Source: Planctomycetota bacterium | GTDB taxonomy: Bacteria > Planctomycetota > Phycisphaerae > Sedimentisphaerales > Anaerohalosphaeraceae | DNA: 64,000 nucleotides | Reading direction: 5' to 3' | NCBI GenBank assembly: GCA_019456225.1 | Contig: VRUI01000009.1 | Span: 29,936-93,935, forward strand | Program-made: the position numbers and the translations under genes | The notes under the pieces: model-generated | Seen by the model: the letters and a program-made list of their open reading frames with translations, nothing else | What the model was told of the DNA's origin: nothing | Databases searched by the model: none | In this document: piece after piece, positions 45,143 to 54,517 of the stretch | Position numbering within the stretch: the first letter of the stretch is position 1 | Layout: every line of letters begins with the position of its first letter

Positions 45143-45919
45143 ATGTTTGCGATAATTAGTGATATTCATTCTAATCTTGAAGCTTTGACTACGGTGCTTG
45201 CCGATATCGAGAACCGCGGGATTAAGACTATCCACTGCCTTGGCGATGTTGTCGGGTATGGGGCCAACCCTGCGGAGTGTCTGGACCTTGTGATCGCCAA
45301 GACGCAGACGGCTGTGCTTGGCAATCATGATTATGCGGTTTTGTTTGAGCCTACGAATTTTAACTACGGAGCCGAGCTTGCCAGTCACTGGACACGACGA
45401 CAGCTTGAGCTTGAAGGTAATCAGACAAAATGTGACAAGCGATGGGGTTATCTTGGCGCCCTTGAACTGCGAGAAAATTTGACGGTAAAACTTGACGGAC
45501 ACAAGGTCTGTGTGGATTTTGTTCACGCCTCGCCGCGAAAGCCTATCAATGAATATGTTTTCCCGGATGATGTTTATACCGCACCGGGTAAGATCAATGC
45601 TCTTTTTGAAAAGATCAAGCATGTTTGTTTTATCGGGCATACGCATCTGCCGGGTGTTTTTCTTGACGATCCGGATTTTTATACGCCTGAAGAGCTTGGC
45701 GGGTCGTACCCGATCATCCCGGATGAGAAGGCGATTATTAATGTCGGTTCGGTCGGTCAGCCGAGGGATAGGGATAACCGTGCGAGCTATGCGTATGTTG
45801 ACGGCAGTGAGCTGCATTTCGTGAGGCTGGATTATGATTATGAGGCCGCTGCGAAAAAGATTTATGACGTTGCAGAACTGGAAAACTTCGAGGGCGACAG
45901 ACTCTTTGAAGGAAAGTAG
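45143..45919 (+). CDS. Metallophosphoesterase
   Basis: 258 residues from MFAIISDIHSN. Binuclear metal motifs: DIH, LGDVVGYG, GNHD, and the C-terminal GHTH. The closest groups are the ApaH-like/YfcE phosphodiesterases with the DIHSNLEAL...GYGANP pattern, which act on diadenosine polyphosphates or cyclic nucleotides. Followed by an SC-repeat and yidC on the same strand. Confidence 0.9.
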   Translation: MFAIISDIHSNLEALTTVLADIENRGIKTIHCLGDVVGYGANPAECLDLVIAKTQTAVLGNHDYAVLFEPTNFNYGAELASHWTRRQLELEGNQTKCDKRWGYLGALELRENLTVKLDGHKVCVDFVHASPRKPINEYVFPDDVYTAPGKINALFEKIKHVCFIGHTHLPGVFLDDPDFYTPEELGGSYPIIPDEKAIINVGSVGQPRDRDNRASYAYVDGSELHFVRLDYDYEAAAKKIYDVAELENFEGDRLFEGK

Positions 45920-45921
45920 GG

Positions 45922-46009
45922 CAAACTGACCTTTCGGTCAGTTTGAAAATGAATAATGTATATTGTCTAATGTATAATGAAGGATTCGGCCTTTCGGCCG
46001 AGGCTATTT
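45922..46009 (+). repeat. SC-repeat copy 9 (phosphoesterase/yidC)
   Basis: The most regular copy: CAAACTGACC-TTTC-GGTCAGTTTG starting 2 bases after the stop, TGTATAATG linker, GGATTCGGCC-TTTC-GGCCGAGGCTATTT. Both loops read TTTC. Confidence 0.9.
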
Positions 46010-46046
46010 GATTTTTATTCCGGCTTGGCCGGGTTGGGTTTATCCT

Positions 46047-48086
46047 ATGCGAAACAGGACTTTACTTATTGTATTTCTTGCCGGGTTTGTTTGCCTTTGC
46101 GGTTACTTTGTTATGGACTCGGGGCTTTTTGATAACACCGGCGATACTTCCAGGATGGTATCTTTGGCTGTCGGCGAGGGCGACGACGAGGCTGCGTCTA
46201 AGCCTTCGACAGATGCCCCTGCAGTGATCAAGGCTGTAGTTGACCCTACTTTTAAAGGGTATGGAGTTGGTCATGCCCAGCCTGAAAGTGTCAGCGTTGT
46301 GCTTGGTTCCGATCAAGAGGGGAGCGATTTTAAGTTTGCTGTCGAGCTTACCAGCAAGGGGGCCGCGATCAAGCAGGCGACCCTTAGTGAGTGGAAAGAT
46401 AGAAATCCTGAAGAGCAGAAACCGCTTGCAGTCCTTTCGCCGGTTGAACACAAAGGCGGCGATGTCTATTCGCTGTCGAATGGAAAGCTTCGTATTGACG
46501 GCCATCAGTTGCCTCTTTCGAAGCTCCAGTGGAAGATGGGCGAGGTTGTTAAAGGCGACGCAGGTAGTGAGTCGGTTTCTTTTGAGGCGGTTATCTATAA
46601 GAAGTTCGAGACCCAAGACGGGTCGAAAACCGAGACTAACGCGTTAAAGCTGGTTAAGACTTATTCTGTTACACCGGGCAGCTACGATGTTAAGATATCG
46701 CTGGTTGTAGAGAATCTTGACGATAAGGGTGTTAAGGCTACTATGGAACTGCAAGGGCCGACCGGTATTTCACGTGAAGGCTCCAGGCAGGATATGCGGA
46801 GCGTGGTTTCCGGGTTTCTTGCCGGTGATACTGTTGAATCTTCAAAACGTGACCAGCGAAGACTTCGTGCGGCGATGAAGGCGGGTGCGAAGGCAAAGGC
46901 AAAGGAAAAGCTTGATCTGTCGCTAAAGAAAAAGACCGGCAGGTTTTTGTGGTCGTCGATAACAAATAAATATTTCGCGGTGATCGTTCGGCCTGTGCCG
47001 GCTAAAGACGAAGAGTTTACGGATGTAAAACTTGGTAAGGCGCAGTACTTCGATCCGGTGTCTTTTGAGGGCAAGGCAGATGGCGATGAGGATATAAGTT
47101 TTGGTATGACCGTAGAGCCGGGTGAGATTGCTGCCGGCGGGTCGGTCTCTTATGACTTTGAGATTTTTGTGGGTCCTAAGATCAAAAAGCTTTTTGAAGA
47201 TAACGCGACTTATAAAAAGCTCGGTTATATTCAGACCGTTAGTTTTATGGCGTGCTTCTGCTGTCCTGATGCGATTATCAATCCGCTGTCGTTCGGGATC
47301 ATGGCGTTGATGAAAGGTATGCATACCTACCTGCATATTAACTATGGTATTGTTATTATTATCTTTGTTTTGCTTATCCGGTTTGTTTTGCATCCGATTA
47401 CCAAGAAAAGCCAGGTTTCGATGATGAAGATGCAGAAGATAACCGGCGATCCTGAGATGGTTGCGATCAAGAAGAAGTACGCCGGCAACCGCCAGGAGCT
47501 TCAAAAAGCTACGATGCAGTTTTATCGCGACAGGAATGTTTCGCCGGCGTCGGGTATGTTCAGTATGATTCCGATGATGCTTCAGATGCCGATCTGGATA
47601 TCTCTTTATCGCGCGATCTATGCTAATATCGAACTTCGCGGGGCGGGCTTTTTGCCGGTTTGGATCACGGACCTTTCGGTGCCGGATGCTCTCATTCCGT
47701 TTTCGGATCCGATAGTTATTCCGCTTGTCGGATGGCATATTGATTCGTTTAATCTATTGCCGATTCTGCTTGGTGTTGCGATGTTCCTGCAGCAAAAGCT
47801 TATGCCGCATCAGTCGGGTAAGAATGTCGATCCACAGGTTGCTCAGCAGCAAAAGATGATGATGATCATGATGCCGTTTATGATGCTGATCTTCCTTTAT
47901 ACGGCACCTTCGGGACTGAACCTTTATATTATGGCAAGTACGTTCGGCGGGGTTTTTGAACAGACCGTGATCCGAAAACATCTCCGCGAAAAAGAAGAGG
48001 AAGAATCGCAGGGGCTTGTCGCCGTTACCAAGAAAACCGGAGGCAAGAAAAAGAAGAAGAAACCGAAACCGCTTTATAAGCAGTAA
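46047..48086 (+). CDS. yidC: Membrane protein insertase YidC
   Basis: 679 residues from MRNRTLLIVFLAG. N-terminal transmembrane helix, a ~330-residue periplasmic P1 domain, then the five-helix Oxa1 core (PITKKSQVSMMKMQKI, SGMFSMIPMMLQMPIW) with the positive patch facing the channel. C-terminal tail is strongly basic (KKKKKPKPLYK), suited to ribosome binding. mnmE follows directly, as in many bacteria, but rnpA and rpmH are not upstream. Confidence 0.95.
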   Translation: MRNRTLLIVFLAGFVCLCGYFVMDSGLFDNTGDTSRMVSLAVGEGDDEAASKPSTDAPAVIKAVVDPTFKGYGVGHAQPESVSVVLGSDQEGSDFKFAVELTSKGAAIKQATLSEWKDRNPEEQKPLAVLSPVEHKGGDVYSLSNGKLRIDGHQLPLSKLQWKMGEVVKGDAGSESVSFEAVIYKKFETQDGSKTETNALKLVKTYSVTPGSYDVKISLVVENLDDKGVKATMELQGPTGISREGSRQDMRSVVSGFLAGDTVESSKRDQRRLRAAMKAGAKAKAKEKLDLSLKKKTGRFLWSSITNKYFAVIVRPVPAKDEEFTDVKLGKAQYFDPVSFEGKADGDEDISFGMTVEPGEIAAGGSVSYDFEIFVGPKIKKLFEDNATYKKLGYIQTVSFMACFCCPDAIINPLSFGIMALMKGMHTYLHINYGIVIIIFVLLIRFVLHPITKKSQVSMMKMQKITGDPEMVAIKKKYAGNRQELQKATMQFYRDRNVSPASGMFSMIPMMLQMPIWISLYRAIYANIELRGAGFLPVWITDLSVPDALIPFSDPIVIPLVGWHIDSFNLLPILLGVAMFLQQKLMPHQSGKNVDPQVAQQQKMMMIMMPFMMLIFLYTAPSGLNLYIMASTFGGVFEQTVIRKHLREKEEEESQGLVAVTKKTGGKKKKKKPKPLYKQ

Positions 48087-48112
48087 ATCAGCGATTAGCC
48101 GGCGGTTTGATT

Positions 48113-49501
48113 ATGTATGAGATTCGTGATACAATTTCGGCTATTAGTTCTGCTTTAGGCGGACTGTCTTCTGTTGGGCGGACCATTGTTCGGGTTTCCG
48201 GCGGCGGGGTCGGTGAGATCGTTGCCGGGCTTACAGATGGTAAGTTTGTTTTTGGCGGGCGTGGTGTAAAGGCGTCTGCGATCGTTGTTGACGGCATTAG
48301 TGTTGATGCGGCGATCTATTCATTTCCCGGACCTTGTTCCTATACCGGCGAGGATATTGCCGAATTTCATTTTTATGCCGGACAGCCGGTTGTCGAGGCC
48401 GTACTGCAAAAGGTATTGGAGCAGTGCCGCCTTGCCGGGCCTGGGGAGTTTACGCTTCGGGCATATCTTAACGGTAAGATCGACCTTTCACAGGCCGAGG
48501 CCGTCTCACAGATCGTATCGAGCAGTAATAAGTTTCAGTTGTCGGCGGCGGAAAAACTGCTTGCCGGAAAATTGTGCGAGAGTATCGGGGTTATTGGCGG
48601 TCAGCTGCTTGACATTATGAGCCTTATCGAAGCGGGCCTGGATTTTAGTGAAGAGGATATCGAATTGGTGTCCGGCGAAAAAGCGGCAGCGACAATACGA
48701 GAGATCGCAAGCCGGCTTCAATCAATTCTTGACAGTTCGCTGCGTTATGAGGAGCTTATCGATATACCCGCCGTTGGACTTGCAGGCGCCGCAAACGCGG
48801 GAAAGAGTTCTTTGATGAACGCGATGCTGTCCGCCGAGCGAAGCATCATCTCGGACGAATTTGGGACGACGAGGGATGTGCTGACCGAGGTTTTGGAGAT
48901 GGACAAATCGCGATGCGCAATTTTTGATTGTGCCGGGCTTGGGTGTTATCGCGGCAGCGAGGATGTGCTGGACCGGCTTGGACAGGGGGCGGCACTGGCG
49001 GCACTTAATGCCGCTGACCTGGTGATATTTTGTGCGGATGTTTCCAAGGACGATTACTCGGAAGATGTTTCCATACTTAATCAGATCGCCCCTAAAGAGT
49101 TGATGCTGGTTTTGACTAAGAGCGATCAGGTCTCAGGCGAAGCGGTTGTAGAAAAAACTGCGGAGCTTGAAAAACTTTTCTCTACATCGCCTGTCGTCAC
49201 GAGTGTTGTCGATGAAACTACAATTATGAACCTGCGGGCAAAGGTACAGGAGCGTCTTATCCTGCAAACAGCAGGCAGCGAGATCGCCGACAGAATCGCG
49301 ATCAACGAGCGGCATCGGTCGGCGGTTAATGAGGCGATCATGAATATATCCGACGGCGCCGACGAAGTGCTTAAAGGCAACGATGAAGTGGCGGCGATGT
49401 TTTTGCGGACGGGGTACGAAGCACTTGCCGGAATTGAGAGAGAGGACATCGACGAGGCCATACTTGATCGGATCTTTTCCAGTTTTTGTATCGGAAAGTA
49501 G
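48113..49501 (+). CDS. mnmE: tRNA modification GTPase MnmE
   Basis: 462 residues. N-terminal formyl-folate-binding domain (RIVRVSGGG-like strand, YTGEDIAEFHF), helical domain, inserted G domain (GAANAGKSS, DEFGTTRD, DCAGL, TKSD), and the C-terminal FCIGK with the CxGK cysteine. With MnmG it forms 5-carboxymethylaminomethyl-uridine at wobble U34. 26 bases after yidC. Confidence 0.95.
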   Translation: MYEIRDTISAISSALGGLSSVGRTIVRVSGGGVGEIVAGLTDGKFVFGGRGVKASAIVVDGISVDAAIYSFPGPCSYTGEDIAEFHFYAGQPVVEAVLQKVLEQCRLAGPGEFTLRAYLNGKIDLSQAEAVSQIVSSSNKFQLSAAEKLLAGKLCESIGVIGGQLLDIMSLIEAGLDFSEEDIELVSGEKAAATIREIASRLQSILDSSLRYEELIDIPAVGLAGAANAGKSSLMNAMLSAERSIISDEFGTTRDVLTEVLEMDKSRCAIFDCAGLGCYRGSEDVLDRLGQGAALAALNAADLVIFCADVSKDDYSEDVSILNQIAPKELMLVLTKSDQVSGEAVVEKTAELEKLFSTSPVVTSVVDETTIMNLRAKVQERLILQTAGSEIADRIAINERHRSAVNEAIMNISDGADEVLKGNDEVAAMFLRTGYEALAGIEREDIDEAILDRIFSSFCIGK

Positions 49502-49506
49502 GGGCT

Positions 49507-49618
49507 CAAACTGACCTATTGGTCAGTTTGAAATGTATAATGATTCCGTCAATACTGCCGGATGTACCATATTGTATAATGTATAATGTAGGATTCGGCC
49601 TGATGGCCGAAACTTTTT
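49507..49618 (+). repeat. SC-repeat copy 10 (after mnmE)
   Basis: CAAACTGACC-TATT-GGTCAGTTTG begins 5 bases after the mnmE stop. The linker is longer than in other copies, with two TATAATG blocks. Hairpin B GGATTCGGCC-TGAT-GGCCGAAAC lies next to the 3' end of the convergent gene. Confidence 0.85.
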
Positions 49619-49638
49619 CATTAGAAGCAACTAAAGAC

Positions 49639-50754
49639 TTACCTTCCATAGGAGGTGGGTCTGTTATTTCTGTTATTTCTGTTGCTTCGATTGCTTCTGT
49701 TACTTCTGTTGTTGCGGCGGTTTCCGTAGTTGCCGTAGCTGCCCTGATTGCCGTAGTTTCCGCGGTTTCCGTAGTTGCCCTGATTGCCGTATCCGCCTTG
49801 ATTTCCGTATCCACCTTGATTTCCGTATCTGCCCTGGTTCATCATTGACGAAGTGGCTGTGAGTTCTGCGATGTTATAAACGCGAATCTCACGCTTGGCT
49901 AATTTGGCATTTTTTGAAGCGATAGTAACGATCCCGCCGTCGACATAATACTGCAGCCCAACACCGTCGCTTTGAGCAACCCCCATAAGCAAAAGGTCGA
50001 GGCACTTCTTAATCGAAATCTTTCCGTTCCATTCGATGCCGATGGGAGTATCTCGCTGGACAAAACAATTTCTCTCGATCTCCGGCCAGAGAACTACCAT
50101 AGGCAGTTCCGGTCTGACAGAGTTTCGTATCTGGTCGATGGCCTCTTCGAAAGTCATGTCCGGTTGAAAACCCTCGCCGCCTAATGCAACCGGTAAATTC
50201 TTCATCGAATTTGTGAGTTGTAAATTTTTCGCAGCACTTTTTCGAGCCGTCATGACTTTTCTGCCGACGCTCTTTCTCTCGGCAGTACGGGGCTTGCTTG
50301 CGGCGGCGGTTTTGATCATTCTCAAATAACTAGGTGTCTTAACTGCTCCTGTATCATAAGTCGAAATTTTGAGGGGTTTTGCAAGTGACTGTTTGATCAG
50401 TTCATTGCCAAGATCCTTGCCGTCGATCTCGACATCGGCTAAAACTCGAAAATAGTTCCGCAGCCGAACATTCGTCAAGCGAATCACCTTAGCTTCCTTA
50501 AACGCGGTTTCGACAAAAGCTTTCGCGGCGGCATTGTCCCTGGAGCAATTAATCCTGCGCACATGTACCCGCAAGGAGGCACCTGCGATCAGAGATTTGC
50601 CCGATATTTTGCATCGAAAATCAGCGCCGCCGTCAACCTTCATGATCTCGGTAACCTTACCGTCGGGATAAGACTTGCCGATAAGACCAGCATGGCAAAA
50701 GGAAGTGAGCAAAAGAAAAACACAGATGGTCGGCAATAAACGAGACGACAACAT
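49639..50754 (-). CDS. Exported SNase-like / STN-like fusion with Gly-Asn-Tyr repeat tail
   Basis: 371 residues. Signal peptide (LLPTICVFLLLTSFCHA). Residues ~20-125 look like a staphylococcal-nuclease-fold domain (RVHVRRINC...AKAFVETAF...YFRVLADVEIDGKDLGNELI) without clear catalytic Arg/Asp/Glu. A middle part (~200-295) resembles the short secretin/TonB N-terminal (STN) fold: ISIKKCLDLLL then LQYYVDGGIVTIASK. Residues ~310-350 repeat GNQGGYGNQGNYGNRG-type units and the end is Arg/Asn/Ser-rich. The combination is one I have not seen described; the tail is prion-like in composition. Confidence 0.75.
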   Translation of the reverse strand: MLSSRLLPTICVFLLLTSFCHAGLIGKSYPDGKVTEIMKVDGGADFRCKISGKSLIAGASLRVHVRRINCSRDNAAAKAFVETAFKEAKVIRLTNVRLRNYFRVLADVEIDGKDLGNELIKQSLAKPLKISTYDTGAVKTPSYLRMIKTAAASKPRTAERKSVGRKVMTARKSAAKNLQLTNSMKNLPVALGGEGFQPDMTFEEAIDQIRNSVRPELPMVVLWPEIERNCFVQRDTPIGIEWNGKISIKKCLDLLLMGVAQSDGVGLQYYVDGGIVTIASKNAKLAKREIRVYNIAELTATSSMMNQGRYGNQGGYGNQGGYGNQGNYGNRGNYGNQGSYGNYGNRRNNRSNRSNRSNRNNRNNRPTSYGR

Positions 50755-51014
50755 AAAAACCTCTCTTTCTAAAAATAACTAAACCGTTACCTCATTAAAA
50801 GTGTCCTACATTTGTCTCGTAGTCTCCGAGCCGGATACTATATTATAGTTTACACTAAAAAAACCTATATGCCACAAAAAAAATAAACAACTGCTAAAAA
50901 AGATGTTTTACGTCATGTCAGGGTCGATTATCCGGTTAATTACCATTTTTTACATGGAAATTATCAGGGTTCAATCTTGAGGAGCAAAGGGATGTCGTTG
51001 AGGAAGGGTAATGG

Positions 51015-52064
51015 CTACAGGATTTTTTTCAGGGCTTGTATCAGCTTTTCGTTTTGTTCTTTGGTTCCTATGGATATTCGCAGTTTGTCGTCGAGACCTG
51101 CAAGTTTGAAGTACCTTACATAGATATTCTGGGCGGCGAGTGCGTCATAGACTTTGCTTGCATCGGAATTGATGCACCTGGCGAGTATGAAATTTGACTG
51201 GCTGTCGAGTACTTGAAATCCCATTTCCCTTAAAGCCGCGGTCAGGAGTGATCTTTGGGCTTTGACCTTTTCGGCGTTTTCTCTGAAGTATCCCTGGTCC
51301 CAGATGGCAGCCGTCGCGGCGGCGATTGCTATCGCGTCGACGTTATAGGAATCCTTAACTTTTCGCATTCCGGCGATGATCTCTTTCGGTGCGATGGCGT
51401 ACCCGAATCGCAGTCCGGCTAGCGAGTAACCCTTGCTCATTGATCGCAGGATAATTACGTTGCCGCATTCTTTGATCAGCGAGACACAGTTGGATTCGGC
51501 GAAGTCGATATATGCTTCGTCTACAAGTAGGATGCTCTTGTCTTTTAGGCGGTCGGCGAGTTTTTTTATCTCGGCGATGTCTATGAACGATCCGCTTGGC
51601 GCGTTCGGGTTGCAGACGATGACCATTGCCGCACCGGATTCTACGAGCTTATCGGCAGGCAGTGAGTAGTCTTCGGCGAATGGTATTTCTTCAGTCTTGC
51701 AGTTTTGCAGTTTTGCCAGTACCGGGTATAGCGAATATGTCGGGCCGGGAAATGCGGCGTGGCGGTTTTCGTCGCAGAATGACCTGAAGCATATAGTCAG
51801 CAGATCGTCGCCGCCGTTAGTGCAGAGGATATTATCCGGTTCGACGTCGAGGACGTCAGCGGCTGCTTTGCAGAACGAATCGGCAAGCGGCTGTGGGTAT
51901 CGCTTCAATGCAGTTGTGTCAAAATTGCGTATCGCCTCGACCGCCTGCGGAGAGGGCGGATACGGATTTTCGTTCGTATTAAGTTTAACAACGTCAGTGC
52001 CTACAGGCTGAAAGCCAGGCACATAACCATCCATGTCGTCTATGATCTTTCTGAAATAACTCAT
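51015..52064 (-). CDS. hisC: Histidinol-phosphate aminotransferase
   Basis: 349 residues from MSYFRKII. PLP-binding lysine in SMSKGYSLAGLRFGYA; NTNENPYPPSP substrate loop; CNPNAPSG and VDEAYIDF motifs; RISIG near the C-terminus. Catalyses step seven of histidine synthesis. I chose the start that matches the family; an ATG at 52133 with weak AGG gives 23 extra residues, and the frame up to 52322 is unlikely. No other his gene is adjacent. Confidence 0.9.
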   Translation of the reverse strand: MSYFRKIIDDMDGYVPGFQPVGTDVVKLNTNENPYPPSPQAVEAIRNFDTTALKRYPQPLADSFCKAAADVLDVEPDNILCTNGGDDLLTICFRSFCDENRHAAFPGPTYSLYPVLAKLQNCKTEEIPFAEDYSLPADKLVESGAAMVIVCNPNAPSGSFIDIAEIKKLADRLKDKSILLVDEAYIDFAESNCVSLIKECGNVIILRSMSKGYSLAGLRFGYAIAPKEIIAGMRKVKDSYNVDAIAIAAATAAIWDQGYFRENAEKVKAQRSLLTAALREMGFQVLDSQSNFILARCINSDASKVYDALAAQNIYVRYFKLAGLDDKLRISIGTKEQNEKLIQALKKIL

Positions 52065-52291
52065 GTCAGGATTATAATCATATTTCCGCACTAATCCAAG
52101 ATAATCCCGTAATTTTTTCTTTTGGGCTGCCATTTTAACCTGAACCACGCGTCGGAGCTTATAGTATAACTCTTTAAATGCAATTATAAAAAGAGGGCTT
52201 TCAGCAAACTGGAGGAGTTTCTGTTGTATAAAATTGAATCGATCAGGCGGGTTTATGCCGGCATTTCCTGTACAATATTCAGGGGGAAACG

Positions 52292-52642
52292 ATGGAAAGA
52301 GAGAAAAAGACATTCGTGACAAGCCTCAGGAAACTTATATTCTGTATAATCGTGACTCTGCTATTCGGCAGGTCGGTTGGGTATTGTCAGGGGCCCGATG
52401 AGTTTGAAGGTCTGTCCCATGAAACAGAGCGGAGATTTGCCAGGGCGCAACTTCCGGAGGGCCTTACCCTTGAAATACTCGGCAAGCATGAGCAGCCATT
52501 GACATCTCCGCTGGCTCATGTAGAACCTGAGACTCTTCGTTCGGTACCTGTTCCGCCGGCAGGAGTTACCGCGGGGGTTTTTTCGGCGGCAATGGTCGTA
52601 AACTGGCTGCGCAGGAGGACGCCATCTGATTTGCCACAGTGA
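52292..52642 (+). CDS. Small exported or membrane-anchored protein, unknown
   Basis: 116 residues with GGGGG just upstream of the ATG. Signal-like helix (LRKLIFCIIVTLLFGRSVGYC) then a polar, proline-rich part ending RRRTPSDLPQ, with a second hydrophobic stretch AGVFSAAMVVNWL (~96-108). Divergent from hisC. No family recognised. Confidence 0.6.
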   Translation: MEREKKTFVTSLRKLIFCIIVTLLFGRSVGYCQGPDEFEGLSHETERRFARAQLPEGLTLEILGKHEQPLTSPLAHVEPETLRSVPVPPAGVTAGVFSAAMVVNWLRRRTPSDLPQ

Positions 52643-52691
52643 AATAAAAGCGTCAGAGCGCAAGGGCTTTTGTTCGGACATGAGTTTGTTT

Positions 52692-53747
52692 TTATTTTTG
52701 TGACAGTCTTTTGCGGATTATTTCTGCTCTTACTATGTCTCTTTGTTCAGAGTCCAGAATTTTATTGTTGTTTATCTGCAGGTGTGCCGGTTGTGTGAGC
52801 ATGAACAGTTCGTTCACCGTTGAGATGTCTATGTCCTTTATCCTGCCGAGATTTACGCCGAGGCGGACATTGCTGAGCAGGAAAAGTGCTTCCTGTGAAC
52901 TGATCAGGCGGGCACTCTTTAAGAGGCCCATCGCCCGCTGTATCTTGTCGTCGAGGACGGCTTTCTGCGATGAGAGGAGTTCTTCCCTGGCCAGCGTTTC
53001 GTAATCGATGATTCTGGGGACAATGTCATTGGTGAATTCTTCGACGATCTCTGTCTCGCTTACGCCCAGCGTGATCTGATTTGACAACTGGAAGAAATCG
53101 CCGATCGCCTCTGTGCCTTCGCCGAAAAGTCCGCGAACGGCAAGGTCGGTGTCGCTGGTGGCATTAAAGAACTTTTCTATCTGGCCGGTCATTTTAAGGG
53201 CCGGCAGGTGGAGCATTACCGAGACGCGAATTCCGGTTCCGAGATTTGTCGGGCATGCGGTAAAGTATCCGTACTTTGGGCTGAAGGCGTATTCAACCTG
53301 TTTTTCGATCTCATCGTCGATCTTGTTGATCTCGGCGAGGCACTCGGTTAGCTGCAAACCGTTCTTGAAAACCTGCAAACGCAGATGGTCCTCTTCGTTG
53401 ATCATCGCCGTAAATGCTTCGGTACCGGCGATAACAGCACCGCGCGGACCCTTACCGCGAGCATGGCGGTGGCTTATCAGATGCCGTTCGACCATCAGAT
53501 CCTGCTCGAGTTCGCTTGAGGCGGCGACATCGATAAAGAAAACTTCCTCGCCGACATTCACTGAAAGGATGGCGGATTTGAGCTTTTCGAGGATCTCGGC
53601 CTGTCGTTCGGGTTTAAGGCGCGGAAGGAATTCGTAGCCGGCAATGTTGCGAGCGAGCCGGATCCTTGACGATATCACGATTTCCGAGTGCGGTCCCCGC
53701 CCGTCAAACCATTTGCTGATTTGTTTGCTGATTTTTTCAAGTTTCAT
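52692..53747 (-). CDS. mcsB: Protein arginine kinase McsB
   Basis: 351 residues, phosphagen-kinase fold. IVISSRIRLARNI near the start, NEEDHLRLQ, and CPTNLGTGIRVSV (the catalytic cysteine region) are present. McsB phosphorylates arginines and marks proteins for ClpCP in Firmicutes. Overlaps mcsA by 4 bases. clpC and ctsR are not in the window. Confidence 0.93.
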   Translation of the reverse strand: MKLEKISKQISKWFDGRGPHSEIVISSRIRLARNIAGYEFLPRLKPERQAEILEKLKSAILSVNVGEEVFFIDVAASSELEQDLMVERHLISHRHARGKGPRGAVIAGTEAFTAMINEEDHLRLQVFKNGLQLTECLAEINKIDDEIEKQVEYAFSPKYGYFTACPTNLGTGIRVSVMLHLPALKMTGQIEKFFNATSDTDLAVRGLFGEGTEAIGDFFQLSNQITLGVSETEIVEEFTNDIVPRIIDYETLAREELLSSQKAVLDDKIQRAMGLLKSARLISSQEALFLLSNVRLGVNLGRIKDIDISTVNELFMLTQPAHLQINNNKILDSEQRDIVRAEIIRKRLSQK

Positions 53748-54247
53748 TGCAGATGTTCAATCCTGTCCCTGATTTGAGCTGCATTTTCGTAGTCTTCGTT
53801 TTCGACAGCATCTTCAAGTTCCCTTCGAAGATTTAAAATTTTGATCTGTTTTTTGCTGTCTTCCGGAGCGTTGGCGGGGACTTTGCCCTTGTGGGTAGTA
53901 TTTCCGCCCTGATTCTTTTCGATGATCGGTTCCAGCGAGTCGGCTAGTTCCTCATAGTCGTTTGCGCAGCCGAGGAGGCGGCCCTTTTGGAATTCCCTCA
54001 TGGTCATCCCGCATGATGAGCAGGATTTTTCGTCCTCGGCGGCGACTTCGGCAACGGGCTGTTCCTTGGGGCTCGACTGGGAAGCAAGCAGCGTGCTGAG
54101 GAGTTCGTTAAGGGGGATCTGGCTCTTGATCGCCAGGCCCTCGTGCTCTGCGCACATTTCGCACAAATGCGTTTCCTGCCGCTGGCCGTTATTGATCTCG
54201 GTAAGATGAATTGTAGCGGTCTGGTCTTTACAGCGTTGACATTGCAT
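53744..54247 (-). CDS. mcsA: McsA-like activator with UvrB/UvrC motif
   Basis: 167 residues. Zinc fingers CQRC...CEMC (4-33) and CSSCG (~76-80, here only part of a second site before GC), then a C-terminal UVR motif (LRRELEDAVENEDYENAAQIRD). In Bacillus McsA activates McsB. Coupled upstream of mcsB. Confidence 0.9.
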   Translation of the reverse strand: MQCQRCKDQTATIHLTEINNGQRQETHLCEMCAEHEGLAIKSQIPLNELLSTLLASQSSPKEQPVAEVAAEDEKSCSSCGMTMREFQKGRLLGCANDYEELADSLEPIIEKNQGGNTTHKGKVPANAPEDSKKQIKILNLRRELEDAVENEDYENAAQIRDRIEHLQ

Positions 54248-54449
54248 ATATTATAGTCCTTACTGATTTATAGGTTACAGATTATGTTTAGTATATCGAC
54301 CATAAATCCTTAATTCTAAACCTGAAAAACACATTTTTTAAACAGATTTGCCCCGATTTAACCGGATTAAAACAAAATTCCAAAGCTCATAAAAGATAAG
54401 TATTTTTAATTAATTTTAAAAAAATTACAGTTTTCACTTGCAAAAGCAC

Positions 54450-54475
54450 ACTCTGTAGTATAGAGTACTCTGTAG
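54450..54475 (+). promoter_or_regulatory. Candidate operator of the membrane-protein/HTH operon
   Basis: Direct repeats ACTCTGTAG (54450-54458 and 54467-54475) frame a palindrome AGAGTACTCT (54462-54471). A TTGCAA...TATAGA promoter-like pair overlaps it. The wHTH protein at 55152 is a likely binder. Confidence 0.4.
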
Positions 54476-54517
54476 AAGCTTGAAAGATTTGTAAATAAAC
54501 CTATAGAAAGGGTAAAT

